Part shown: positions 8,885 to 16,848 of the stretch, in pieces
Position numbering within the stretch: position 1 is the first letter of the stretch
Layout of the letters: each line of letters opens with the position of its first letter
Assembly: GCA_963755825.1 (NCBI GenBank)
Contig: CAVWLA010000001.1
Coordinates: forward strand, 2,294,001-2,358,000
Length of the DNA: 64,000 bases
Direction of reading: 5' to 3'
DNA from: DATBQN01 sp963755825
Lineage (GTDB): Bacteria > Acidobacteriota > Thermoanaerobaculia > Multivoradales > UBA5704
Made by a program: the position numbers and the translations under genes
The notes under the pieces: generated by a model
Seen by the model: the letters and a program-made list of their open reading frames with translations, nothing else
The model's database searches: none
What the model was told of the DNA's origin: nothing

Positions 8885-9529
8885 ATGTCGTCACGCACCA
8901 GCGCACCCCCCGCGTCCCCCCCGCTGCCGGCGGGATTCCTCGCCTGGCAGGTCGAGCTGCGCCGCCACACGGCGCGCGAGCGGAGCGGCGCGCCGCACGC
9001 CGGGGTGGCGCCGCTCCTCATCGTCAAGCGGCCGGGCATGCCGCTCGGCGTCAGCGCGCACTCGATCATCTGCGGCATCCTGCCGCGGGCGGAGCGCCTC
9101 GCCGAGAAGACGGCTGAGTTCCGCGCCATCTACGAGGCCGGGGTGGCGAGCGGCCCGCGGACGATCTACGACCGCGGCCTCGCCTACCTCCGCGACTATT
9201 ACCTGGCGGCCGAGGACTTCGACGCGGCGAGCCTCTCGACCCTCCTCGGCGCCGACAGCTCGCTCGCTCTCGCGCTCCGCGCCGAGCCGCGCTGCGAGCT
9301 CGTCTTCTACGTCTTCGATCTCGCCGACAAGACGGAGATCGGCCGCTTCCGCTGCATCCAGGTGAGCTGCCGCGCCGAGGTGCTCGCGGCCGGGCCGGTG
9401 TTCGACAACGTGTGGTGGCACAACACCCTCTTCCACGGCAAGGCCGGCCATTCCGTCGTCGTCCACTTCCACCACGAAGCCTCCCACGGCACCGCCTTCG
9501 GCGCCTTCGAGCGGCTGGCGGCGGACTAG
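8885..9529 (+). CDS. Hypothetical protein with histidine-rich C-terminus
   Basis: A 214-residue protein from ATG 8885 behind GAGAAAGGAAACC. I do not recognise the family. It looks globular and cytosolic: APLLIVKRPGMPLGVSAHS, then CELVFYVFDLADKTEIGRF, then a C-terminal region with HNTLFHGKAGHS and VVVHFHHEASHG that holds eight histidines in about 40 residues. The histidine cluster could bind metal or haem iron. It lies downstream of the ChuX-like gene on the same strand, so a role in haem or iron handling is a reasonable guess and no more. Confidence 0.65.
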   Translation: MSSRTSAPPASPPLPAGFLAWQVELRRHTARERSGAPHAGVAPLLIVKRPGMPLGVSAHSIICGILPRAERLAEKTAEFRAIYEAGVASGPRTIYDRGLAYLRDYYLAAEDFDAASLSTLLGADSSLALALRAEPRCELVFYVFDLADKTEIGRFRCIQVSCRAEVLAAGPVFDNVWWHNTLFHGKAGHSVVVHFHHEASHGTAFGAFERLAAD

Positions 9530-9557
9530 CGGACGGCGCGGCGCGCGCCAGCGCGCG

Positions 9558-10538
9558 TCAGGCGGCGCGCTCGCAGCTGCTGAACGAGAAGGCGTAGACG
9601 CGGGTGCCGGCGGCGGCGAAGCGGAGGGTGAGCGTGCGGCGGGCGAAGAGGGGGGAATCGAGGAGGGAGACGAGGCGCGGCCGCTCCCAGGCCGCCCAGG
9701 TGGCGCCGTCGCGGAGGCCGAGGTCGGCGCCGCGGTGGCGCGCACCGACCGGCGCGCCGTCGAGGAGGACGAGCGCCTCCCCCGCCGGCGCCAGCACCGC
9801 GTTGACCCCCGCCGCCTCGCAGACCAGCGTCAGCTCGGCCCCGGGCTCGCGGGTCTCCAGGTACTCGGCGGCGTGGTACCAGAGGCCGCGGGCGCCGAAC
9901 ATCCCCGGCGGCACCTCGATCTCCCCGAGGTGCCGGACCTCCTCGTCGGGCCGGTAGCCCTCGGCCGCCATCAACCGGCCGCGGTGGTACCCGGCGTAGG
10001 CCTCCGGCGACGGCGGCAGGCAGACCGCGCCCGGCCGGTCCTCGGCGCGGAGCGGCGCCAGCAGGTCGGGCATCGGCGCGGTGTCGCCGGCCTCGCGCAG
10101 CAGGCGCTGGATCCAGCCTTCCGTAACGCCATAGGCGCCCTCACCGAAGTGCTCGTAGCGCAGGTAGCCGCGGGCGTCGACGAGATACTTGGCCGGCCAG
10201 TAGTGATTGGCGAAGAGCTGCCAGGTCTTGCGCTCGGCGTCGAGGAGGACCGGGTAGGGGATGCGCTCGGCGGCGACCGCCGCGGCCACCAGCTCCGGGC
10301 TGGCGCTGACCTCGAACTCCGGCGTGTGGACGCCGACGATCGAGAGGCCGCGCGCCGCATAGCGCTCGTGCCACGCCCGCAGGTAGGGCAGCGTGCGCAG
10401 GCAGTTGACGCAGGTCGCCTCCCAGAAGTCGACGAGCACCACGGCGCCGCGCGCGAAGGCCATGCTGAAGGGCGGCCCCTGCACCCAGGCCCCGGGCGCC
10501 AGCTCGGGAGCGCGCAGCGGAACGTCGATCGACGGCAC
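9558..10538 (-). CDS. Thioredoxin-like protein with DipZ-type C-terminal domain
   Basis: A 326-residue protein. Residues 1-150 form a TlpA/AhpC-like thioredoxin fold with active site WEATCVNCLRTLPYL; the Cys-Val-Asn-Cys pair is the redox motif typical of the DipZ C-terminal part. Residues 170-326 resemble the accessory beta domain of DipZ (GLWYHAAEYLETREPGAE; LLDGAPVGARHRGADLG). No CcdA-type membrane domain is fused here. The GTG at 10538 is chosen because it begins the conserved VPSIDVPLRAPEL segment and lies 15 bases after the upstream stop; the longer open frame upstream is not protein-like. It probably acts as a thiol:disulfide or peroxide reductase. Confidence 0.78.
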   Translation of the reverse strand: MPSIDVPLRAPELAPGAWVQGPPFSMAFARGAVVLVDFWEATCVNCLRTLPYLRAWHERYAARGLSIVGVHTPEFEVSASPELVAAAVAAERIPYPVLLDAERKTWQLFANHYWPAKYLVDARGYLRYEHFGEGAYGVTEGWIQRLLREAGDTAPMPDLLAPLRAEDRPGAVCLPPSPEAYAGYHRGRLMAAEGYRPDEEVRHLGEIEVPPGMFGARGLWYHAAEYLETREPGAELTLVCEAAGVNAVLAPAGEALVLLDGAPVGARHRGADLGLRDGATWAAWERPRLVSLLDSPLFARRTLTLRFAAAGTRVYAFSFSSCERAA

Positions 10539-10552
10539 CGCGAGGCTTCGGT

Positions 10553-10864
10553 CTAGCCGAGCTCGATCTGGATGCCGCCGGTCCAGCCGGCGACGACGTT
10601 GTAGACCACCGCCGAGATGAGGCCGCCGAAGAAGCCGATGGCGCCGTAGAGGAGGGGGAGGAAGATCACCGCGCCGACGCCGAAGAGGACGCCGAGAAAC
10701 GGCTGGTTGGAGCCCGAGGCCATGGCGCCGAAGCCGGCGCCGACGAGCGACATGATGGCGAAGAGACCGCCGATGACGAGGCCGAAGACCAGGTAGGTGA
10801 GACCCGCGATCTTGGCCGCCGACATGGGCTCGAAACGCTTGATGGTGCTGAGATTGCCGAGCAT
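10553..10864 (-). CDS. DUF3566-like small membrane protein
   Basis: A 103-residue protein, MLGNLSTIKRFEPMSAAKIA, with two long hydrophobic segments: GLTYLVFGLVIGGLFAIMSL and GVLFGVGAVIFLPLLYGAIG, then FFGGLISAVVYNVVAGW. The spacing and the closing V-Y-N-x-V-A-x-W pattern match DUF3566 transmembrane proteins, which are widespread and of unknown function. GGAGGCGC sits just before the ATG. It lies 15 bases upstream of the thioredoxin gene and is probably co-transcribed with it. Confidence 0.8.
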   Translation of the reverse strand: MLGNLSTIKRFEPMSAAKIAGLTYLVFGLVIGGLFAIMSLVGAGFGAMASGSNQPFLGVLFGVGAVIFLPLLYGAIGFFGGLISAVVYNVVAGWTGGIQIELG

Positions 10865-11079
10865 CTGCGCCTCCTTGGGTCAGTTGGCCGTGCCGCGATC
10901 CGCGGAGCCGTGCGCCCGCCGAGCGCCAGCCGGACGACGGCTGGCGGAGCTCGGGGGAGCCGCGGCGGGCGGGCGCGGCGAGAGAGCCTGGGCCGGGTGA
11001 TTCCGGCGCCGATTTTAGCAGAGGGCGCCGAAGCCCTTCCGGCGGAGCGGCCGCCCTCGTATGCTTGCCGCGAGCATCC

Positions 11080-11871
11080 ATGGCCGATCCCATCGCAGAC
11101 CTGCCGCTGGCGGCGACCGCCGCGGCGCCGGGCGACGGCGCGCCCGCCAGCCTCGCCGTCCCCACGGCGCGGCCGCGGCGCCGCCGCCTCCTCCAGGCCG
11201 CCGCCGTCCTCGCCGTCGCCTGGCTCGCCTGGGAGGCGATCACCTGGCCGAACGTCGCCGTCCTCGCCCGCCACAACCCCGGCTCCACCGCCTTCATCGA
11301 CGAGTACCGCGGCAGCGGCTGGTTCGGCCCGCGCAGGACGGTCGACTGGCGCTGGGTCTCCTACGGCAGGATCGCGGCGAGCCTGAAGCACGCGGTGCTC
11401 ATCGGCGAGGACGACGAGTTCTTCTCCCACCACGGCTTCGTCAAGGACGAGATGGAGGACGCTCTCCGCGAGGCCTGGCAGGAGAAGCACCTGCCGCGCG
11501 GCGCCTCGACGATCACCCAGCAGCTCGCCAAGAACCTCTGGCTCTCGCGCTCGCGCAACCCGCTGCGCAAGGTGAAGGAGGCCGCCCTCACCAAGCAGCT
11601 CGAGCGCGATCTGCCGAAGCGGCGGATCCTCGAGATCTACCTGAACGTGATCGAGCTGGGGCCGGGGATCTACGGCGCCGAGTCCGGCGCCCGCCACTAC
11701 TTCCATAAGAGCGCCGCCAGCCTCTCCCTCCACGAGGCCGCCGCCCTCGCCGCCAGCCTCCCCTACCCCGAGAAGTGGCACCCCGGCAGCCGCAGCCGCA
11801 GCTACCTCTGGCGCGTGCGCCTCATCGAGCGCCGGATGGGCAGGAGCATGTGGCTGCGGAGCGAGCTGTAG
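11080..11871 (+). CDS. mtgA: Monofunctional biosynthetic peptidoglycan transglycosylase
   Basis: A 263-residue GT51 enzyme that polymerises lipid II into glycan strands at the membrane. An N-terminal anchor (LLQAAAVLAVAWLAWEAI) is followed by the catalytic domain with VLIGEDDEFFSHHGF (general base Glu), then RGASTITQQLAKNLWLS, and RRILEIYLNVIELGPGIYG, the remaining GT51 motifs. No transpeptidase domain follows, and the length is typical of MtgA. ATG 11080 is preferred over an upstream TTG five codons earlier. The gene stands alone and converges on the AAA ATPase gene downstream. Confidence 0.93.
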   Translation: MADPIADLPLAATAAAPGDGAPASLAVPTARPRRRRLLQAAAVLAVAWLAWEAITWPNVAVLARHNPGSTAFIDEYRGSGWFGPRRTVDWRWVSYGRIAASLKHAVLIGEDDEFFSHHGFVKDEMEDALREAWQEKHLPRGASTITQQLAKNLWLSRSRNPLRKVKEAALTKQLERDLPKRRILEIYLNVIELGPGIYGAESGARHYFHKSAASLSLHEAAALAASLPYPEKWHPGSRSRSYLWRVRLIERRMGRSMWLRSEL

Positions 11872-11886
11872 CAGCCCGCTGAGGGC

Positions 11887-14800
11887 TCACCCCAGCTCGC
11901 GCACGAAGACCTCGGCGCCGCCGCCGAGGCCGGCGGCGAGCTCGCGGAGCCTCGCGTGGTGGGTGAAGAGGATGACCTGCGTCTTCGTCGCCAGCTCCGC
12001 GAGCACCGCGAGCGTCGCCGCGCTCCGCGCGTCGTCGAAGTTGACCAGGATGTCGTCGAGGACGAAGGGCAGCGGCTCGGCGCGGGCGAGATAGCGCTCG
12101 AGGGTCGCCAGGCGGAGGGCGAGGTAGAGCTGATCGCGGGCGCCGTCGCTCATCCCCTCGACGCGGACGCGGCGGCCGTCCGGCCGCAGGCCGACGAGGA
12201 CCGGCTCGTCGCGCTCGTCGAAATCGGTGCCGAGGCCGCTGTAGCTCCCCAGGGTGAGGGCGGCGAGCTGCTCGGCGGCGCGGCGCAGCAGCGGGTCCTG
12301 GTTCTCGACCCGGTAGCGCTCGATCTGGCGGCGGAGGACGGCGGCGGCGAGGCGGACGCGGGCGTAGCGCCGCACGTCGTCGCGCAGGCCGGCGAGGATC
12401 TCCTGCGCGCGCTCGGCGGCTTGCGCGGCGGCATCGCCGCCCGCCATCTGGCGCAGCTCCTGCCGGCCGCGCCCGAGCTCCTCGCGGAGCTGGCGCGAGC
12501 GCGCCTCCTGGGCCTCGATGTCGCGGTCGAGCTGATCGAGGCGGCCGGGCAGCGCGTCGGCGTCGATCGCCGCCGCCTCGCTCTCCAGAGCGGCGAGGGC
12601 GAGACCGTCCCCCTCCTGCTGGAGCTGCCGCTCGACGCGCTCGCGGTCGCGCCGCAGCTCCCGCAGCCGCGCCGAGTCGCGCTCGGCCGCCTCGAGGCCG
12701 GCGGTGCCGGCAGCGGTGGCGGCGCCCGCCTCGGCGGCCAGCGCCGCCAGCTCGCCCTCGGCGGAGCTGCGGGTGGCCTCGGCCGCCCGCAGCTCCGCGG
12801 CGAGCTTCGCCGTCCGCCGGTCGATCGCCGCGCGGCGATCGGCGGCGCGCGCCGCCGCGGCCGACAGCGCCTGGAGCTGCGCCGCGGCCTGCTCGGCGGG
12901 CCGGCCGGCGAGCTCGGGGGCGATCTCCGCGGCGAGGGCGCCGACGGCGGCGCGGAAGCTTTCCAGGTCGCGCTCGATCCCCGCCACGCGGCGATCGAGC
13001 TTGGCGACGTCGCCGAGCTTGGCGAAGGCGGCGCGCAGGAGCTCGACCACCTTGAGCGCCTCGGCCGGCCGCGCCTCGCGGTCGAGCCCGAGGTCGCGGA
13101 CGGCCGCCGCCCATTCCTCCTGCCAACCGGCGAGGGCGGCGCGCGCCGCGGCCTCGGCGCCGACCGCGGCGCCGTGGCGGTCGGCGGCGTCGCTCTCGGC
13201 GGCGGCGAGACGGCCGGCCTCGGCGGTTCGCCGATCGAGGTCGCGCAGCCGCTCCTCCGCCGCGGCGAGCAGCGGCTCCAAGGCCTCGGCGTCCGATACC
13301 GCGAACGCCGCGGAATCGCCAGGCCGCGGCGGCGCAGCGAGCGCCGCGGCATCCGACACCGCGAGCGCCGCCAGCTCGCGCGCCACGGCGGCGCGATGCT
13401 CGGCGCGGCGGGCCCGCAGGTCGGCGAGCCGATGGCGCTCGGCGCGGAGCACCGCGGCGCGGCCGGCGAGCAGCTCGCGCCGGTGCGTCCAGGCGGGGTG
13501 CATCTCCCGCGGCGGCAGCGGCTCGATGCCGCAGGGGCGCCAGAGGGCTCGCCAGCTCGCCGCCAGCGCCTCTTCGTCGGCCGCCGCCTTCACCTCGTCG
13601 CGCGCCATCTCGCCGAGCGCCCGGCCGAGCTCGCCGCGGCGGGCGAGGAGCTGCGCCTGCTCCTGCACCCGATCGGCCTCGCGGCGGAGGCGGTCGGCGA
13701 GCGCGTCGGCCGCCTCGACGCTCCGCTCGTAGGCGGCTGCCGCCGCCGGCGCCTCGTCGCCCTGCCGCCAGGCGCGCCGCACCTCCTGCCAGGCGTTGTC
13801 GCGGCGCCTCCGCGCGGCGATCAGGTCGTCCTCGCCGGGGACGGCGCCGCTGGCGCGGAGCTCCTCCAGCCGCCGCTCGACCTCCGCCAGCTCGCCCCGC
13901 GCCGCGCGCTCGGGGCCGGCGGCAGCGCCGCGGCGGAGGGCCAGGGCATCGAGCTCGCCGGCGAAGCGGCGCAGCGTCTCCTCGGCGGGCACCGGGAGCG
14001 CTTCGAGCGCCTCGGCCGTTCCCTGCCAGAGGGGGAGGCGGGCGAGGTCCAGGCGCAGCTCCTCGTCGCCGCGGGCGAGGGCGGCGGCGGCTTCGGCGAG
14101 CGTCCGATCGAGATCGCCGGCCTTGCGCGCCGCGTCGAGGCGGCGGCGCAGCGGACCGGTGTCGCCGGCGGGCGGCAGCGCCGCGGCGGCCGCCCTCGCC
14201 GCCGCCAGCGCGCTCGCCGCCGCCGCGGCGCCCTCCGCCGCCAGACGCGCGGCATCCCGGAGCGTCTGGAACTGGCTGCTCAGCTCCTGGATGCGCAGCC
14301 AGCGGTCGAGCGCCGGCCGCAACGCCTCCGCCTCCTCCACCGTGAGGCCGGGCCTCACCTCGTCCAAGAGCTCCGCGGCGGCGGCGCGCGCCTCGCCGCG
14401 CTCGCCGAGCAGGCGCGAGCGGTCCTCGCCGTTCTTGGTGTAGAGCTCGACGCCGCGGTAGAGCCGCTCGATGGTCTCCGCTTGGTCGAGCACGGCGCCG
14501 GCGACGGTGAGGGTCGCGGCCTCCTTCTGCACATCCGCCAGCTCGGCCGCGGCGCGGGCGCCGGCCGCCGCGGCGGCGCGGAGCGCCTCGCGGTTGGCGC
14601 GGCGGCGGTCGCCGAAGTCGCCGGCGAGGAGGCGGACCGGGCCGAGCTCTTCCAGGCGCAGCAGGAGGTCGCGGCGCTCGCCCAGCGCCGGCTGCAGCCG
14701 GCGGATGCGCTGCAGGCGGCTGCGCTCGGCCTGGCTCGCCGCGAGATCGCGCTCGAGGGCGTCCGACTCGGCGCGCATCGCCTCCAGCTCGCGGCGCTTG

Positions 14801-15426
14801 CCGTCCCACTCGCGGCCCGACAGCGACAGCTCGGCCTGCTCCCGCTTCGCCTCGCGCTGCGCCGCGAGCGCCTGGTTGATGCGCGGCCGGGAGCCGCGGG
14901 GCAGGAAGAGGGCCTCGGCCTCGGCGTCGAGGCCGGCGAGCACCTGGCGCAGGTTGCGGGTGCCGAGGCCGGCGGCGAAGAGGGCCTGGCCGACGTCGCC
15001 GCGCTGCGCCAGCAGCTCCTCGCCGCCGCGCACCAGGCCGTCGTGGTCGAGGCCGAAGAGCGACGAGAAGACCGCCTCGTCGATCCCCTGCAGCGCGCCG
15101 GCGAGGAGAGCCTCGTCGAGCGGCGTCTCGCCGTCGGCCGCCAGCAGCGTCGCCCGGCGGCCCTTGCGCCGCAGCAGCTCCTGCTCGCCGCCGTCGCTCC
15201 AGCGCAGGCGGGCGCCGACGCGGAGCTGGTCGTAGGGGTGGAGGAAATCGTCGCCGCTCCGCGCCGGGAAGCCGTAGAGGAGGCACTTGAGAGCGCGCAG
15301 AGCCGAGCTCTTCCCCGCCTCGTTGGGTCCGTAGACGAGGTGCAGGCCCTGGGTGCCGCCGGAGAGGTCGAGCCGGCGGTCGGTGAAGTGACCGAAGGCC
15401 TTGAGATGGAGCTCGAGGAGCCTCAT
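11887..15426 (-). CDS. YhaN-like SMC/Rad50-type AAA ATPase
   Basis: A 1179-residue ATPase. The N-terminus reads MRLLELHLKAFGHFTDRRLD, then YGPNEAGKSSALRALK (Walker A) and LLYGFP, the start seen in YhaN and other Rad50-like proteins. The middle 800 residues are long Ala/Glu/Arg-rich coiled coil. The C-terminus has LRPDGRRVRVEGMSDGARDQ (signature), LYLALRLATLERYL, then PFVLDDILVNFDD (Walker B) and VILFTHH. It pairs with the metallophosphoesterase gene 18 bases upstream, as SbcC pairs with SbcD. The pair is expected to process DNA ends. The gene is close to full family length with no visible break. Confidence 0.88.
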   Translation of the reverse strand: MRLLELHLKAFGHFTDRRLDLSGGTQGLHLVYGPNEAGKSSALRALKCLLYGFPARSGDDFLHPYDQLRVGARLRWSDGGEQELLRRKGRRATLLAADGETPLDEALLAGALQGIDEAVFSSLFGLDHDGLVRGGEELLAQRGDVGQALFAAGLGTRNLRQVLAGLDAEAEALFLPRGSRPRINQALAAQREAKREQAELSLSGREWDGKRRELEAMRAESDALERDLAASQAERSRLQRIRRLQPALGERRDLLLRLEELGPVRLLAGDFGDRRRANREALRAAAAAGARAAAELADVQKEAATLTVAGAVLDQAETIERLYRGVELYTKNGEDRSRLLGERGEARAAAAELLDEVRPGLTVEEAEALRPALDRWLRIQELSSQFQTLRDAARLAAEGAAAAASALAAARAAAAALPPAGDTGPLRRRLDAARKAGDLDRTLAEAAAALARGDEELRLDLARLPLWQGTAEALEALPVPAEETLRRFAGELDALALRRGAAAGPERAARGELAEVERRLEELRASGAVPGEDDLIAARRRRDNAWQEVRRAWRQGDEAPAAAAAYERSVEAADALADRLRREADRVQEQAQLLARRGELGRALGEMARDEVKAAADEEALAASWRALWRPCGIEPLPPREMHPAWTHRRELLAGRAAVLRAERHRLADLRARRAEHRAAVARELAALAVSDAAALAAPPRPGDSAAFAVSDAEALEPLLAAAEERLRDLDRRTAEAGRLAAAESDAADRHGAAVGAEAAARAALAGWQEEWAAAVRDLGLDREARPAEALKVVELLRAAFAKLGDVAKLDRRVAGIERDLESFRAAVGALAAEIAPELAGRPAEQAAAQLQALSAAAARAADRRAAIDRRTAKLAAELRAAEATRSSAEGELAALAAEAGAATAAGTAGLEAAERDSARLRELRRDRERVERQLQQEGDGLALAALESEAAAIDADALPGRLDQLDRDIEAQEARSRQLREELGRGRQELRQMAGGDAAAQAAERAQEILAGLRDDVRRYARVRLAAAVLRRQIERYRVENQDPLLRRAAEQLAALTLGSYSGLGTDFDERDEPVLVGLRPDGRRVRVEGMSDGARDQLYLALRLATLERYLARAEPLPFVLDDILVNFDDARSAATLAVLAELATKTQVILFTHHARLRELAAGLGGGAEVFVRELG

Positions 15427-15444
15427 GGCCGGCTCATCGGCGCC

Positions 15445-16728
15445 TCACGGCGCCGGCTCCGGCGCCGCCAGCAGGCGGGCGAGGAGGAGATCCTTCACCT
15501 CCTCGAGCAGGCCGCGCAGCCGCGCGGGATCGGCGGGATCGAAGGCGTCGGCGTCGGCGCCGGCGGCGCCGGCGAAGAGCTCGGCCGGGAGCTTCGCCCG
15601 CAGCTCGGCGAAGCCGGCGGCGAGCTCGGCCAGCTCGCCCTCGCCGGCCTCGAGGTCGCGCACCGTGCGGAGGAGGCCGCCGAGCGCGTCCTCGCGCGCC
15701 AGAGCGCCGGCGAGATCGGCGGCCGGACGGGTCTCGAAGCGGACGCTCTCGATCCACAGCGCGCCGCGGCCGAAGCCGTTGCCGAGCGCCCGCAGCTCCT
15801 CGCGCCAGCGGTCGGCATCGCCGGTGAGCCCGGCGTGGAGCGGCGAGGCGCCGTGGAGGCGGAGGCGCGCGGCGAGCGGGCGGCCGGCGGCGCGCGCCAG
15901 CTCGCCCTCGAGGCCGCCGCGGACGCGGTCGAGCATCTCGCCCTCGCTCGCCGCGCCGGCCAGGTCGACGGCGCAGACGGCCCAGCGGAAGACGTCGAGG
16001 TCGCGATGCTCGAGCCGGGCGACGCCGAGATCGTCGACGGTGACGAGCGTCGCCCCCTTGCCGCCGGTCTCGCGGATGTGGCGCCCCTGGAGATTGCCGG
16101 GGTAGACGATCCAGGGCTCGGCGGCGACCACCTCGCGCTGGTGGACGTGGCCGAGGGCCCAGTACTGGTAACCGCGCGAGCGCAGGCCGTCGATCGTCGC
16201 CGGCGCGTAGGCGGCGTGACCGGGCCGGCCGTCGAGGCTGGTGTGGAGGAGGCCGATGTTCCACAGATGCGGCACCGCCGGCGGATAGGCCGCGGAGAGG
16301 TCGTCGGCGACCGCGGCGTGGGCGAAGCCCTGGCCGTGGATCGCCACCCCGGCGCTCTCCAGCAGCGCGGTCTCCGGGTGGCGGGTCGAGAAGACGCGGA
16401 CGTTCGCCGGCGGCCGCAGCACCTTGGTGATCTGGCTCGCCGCGTCGTGGTTGCCGGCGGCCAAGAAGACGGGGATGCCCGCCGCCGCGAGACGGCCCAT
16501 CTGGGCGGCGAAGAAGAGGCCGGTGTTGTAGTCCTTCCAGTCGCCGTCGTAGAGATCGCCGGCGAGGAGGAGGAAGGCGACCTCCTCGTCGAGGGCGAGA
16601 TCGACGAGCGCCTCGAACGCCCGCCGGGTGGCGCCGCGGATCTCCTCGACCGGCGCGCCGTCGTAGCGCGCGAGGCCGCAGAGAGGGCTGTCGAGATGGA
16701 CGTCGGCGGCGTGGAGGAACTTCAGCAT
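15445..16728 (-). CDS. YhaO/SbcD-like DNA repair metallophosphoesterase
   Basis: A 427-residue calcineurin-like nuclease. Metal-binding motifs appear in order: FLHAADVHLD (D-x-H), LLAGDLYDGDW (G-D-x-x-D), FLAAGNHDAAS (G-N-H-D), and the late histidines LLHTS and YWALGHVHQREV. The second half carries the capping region seen in YhaO. It is the upstream partner of the YhaN-like ATPase and would supply the Mn-dependent nuclease activity of the complex. Both genes are read in one direction with a short spacer, so an operon is likely. Confidence 0.9.
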   Translation of the reverse strand: MLKFLHAADVHLDSPLCGLARYDGAPVEEIRGATRRAFEALVDLALDEEVAFLLLAGDLYDGDWKDYNTGLFFAAQMGRLAAAGIPVFLAAGNHDAASQITKVLRPPANVRVFSTRHPETALLESAGVAIHGQGFAHAAVADDLSAAYPPAVPHLWNIGLLHTSLDGRPGHAAYAPATIDGLRSRGYQYWALGHVHQREVVAAEPWIVYPGNLQGRHIRETGGKGATLVTVDDLGVARLEHRDLDVFRWAVCAVDLAGAASEGEMLDRVRGGLEGELARAAGRPLAARLRLHGASPLHAGLTGDADRWREELRALGNGFGRGALWIESVRFETRPAADLAGALAREDALGGLLRTVRDLEAGEGELAELAAGFAELRAKLPAELFAGAAGADADAFDPADPARLRGLLEEVKDLLLARLLAAPEPAP

Positions 16729-16790
16729 GCGGCGATCGCGCCGTCCACTCTAGCAGGGCGCTTGCGCACGTCAACCGGCTGCCGGGCAAG

Positions 16791-16822
16791 AAAAAGCCCG
16801 GAGAGCGAGGAGCGCTCCGGGC
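16791..16822 (-). terminator. Rho-independent terminator after the subtilase gene
   Basis: An 8-bp perfect stem, GCCCGGAG with CTCCGGGC, encloses a short loop. On the minus strand it is followed by a run of five T at 16795-16791. It lies 27 bases past the subtilase stop codon, so it ends that transcript before the yhaO-like gene. Confidence 0.85.
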
Positions 16823-16848
16823 GGGAACACAGTCCGCGGTGCGGCCGC

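Noticed and set aside
8332..9117. A 261-codon frame overlapping the ChuX-like and 214-residue protein genes
   Set aside because: Arg/Pro/Ala-rich mirror frame; the two overlapped frames have better starts, ribosome-binding sites and protein-like composition.
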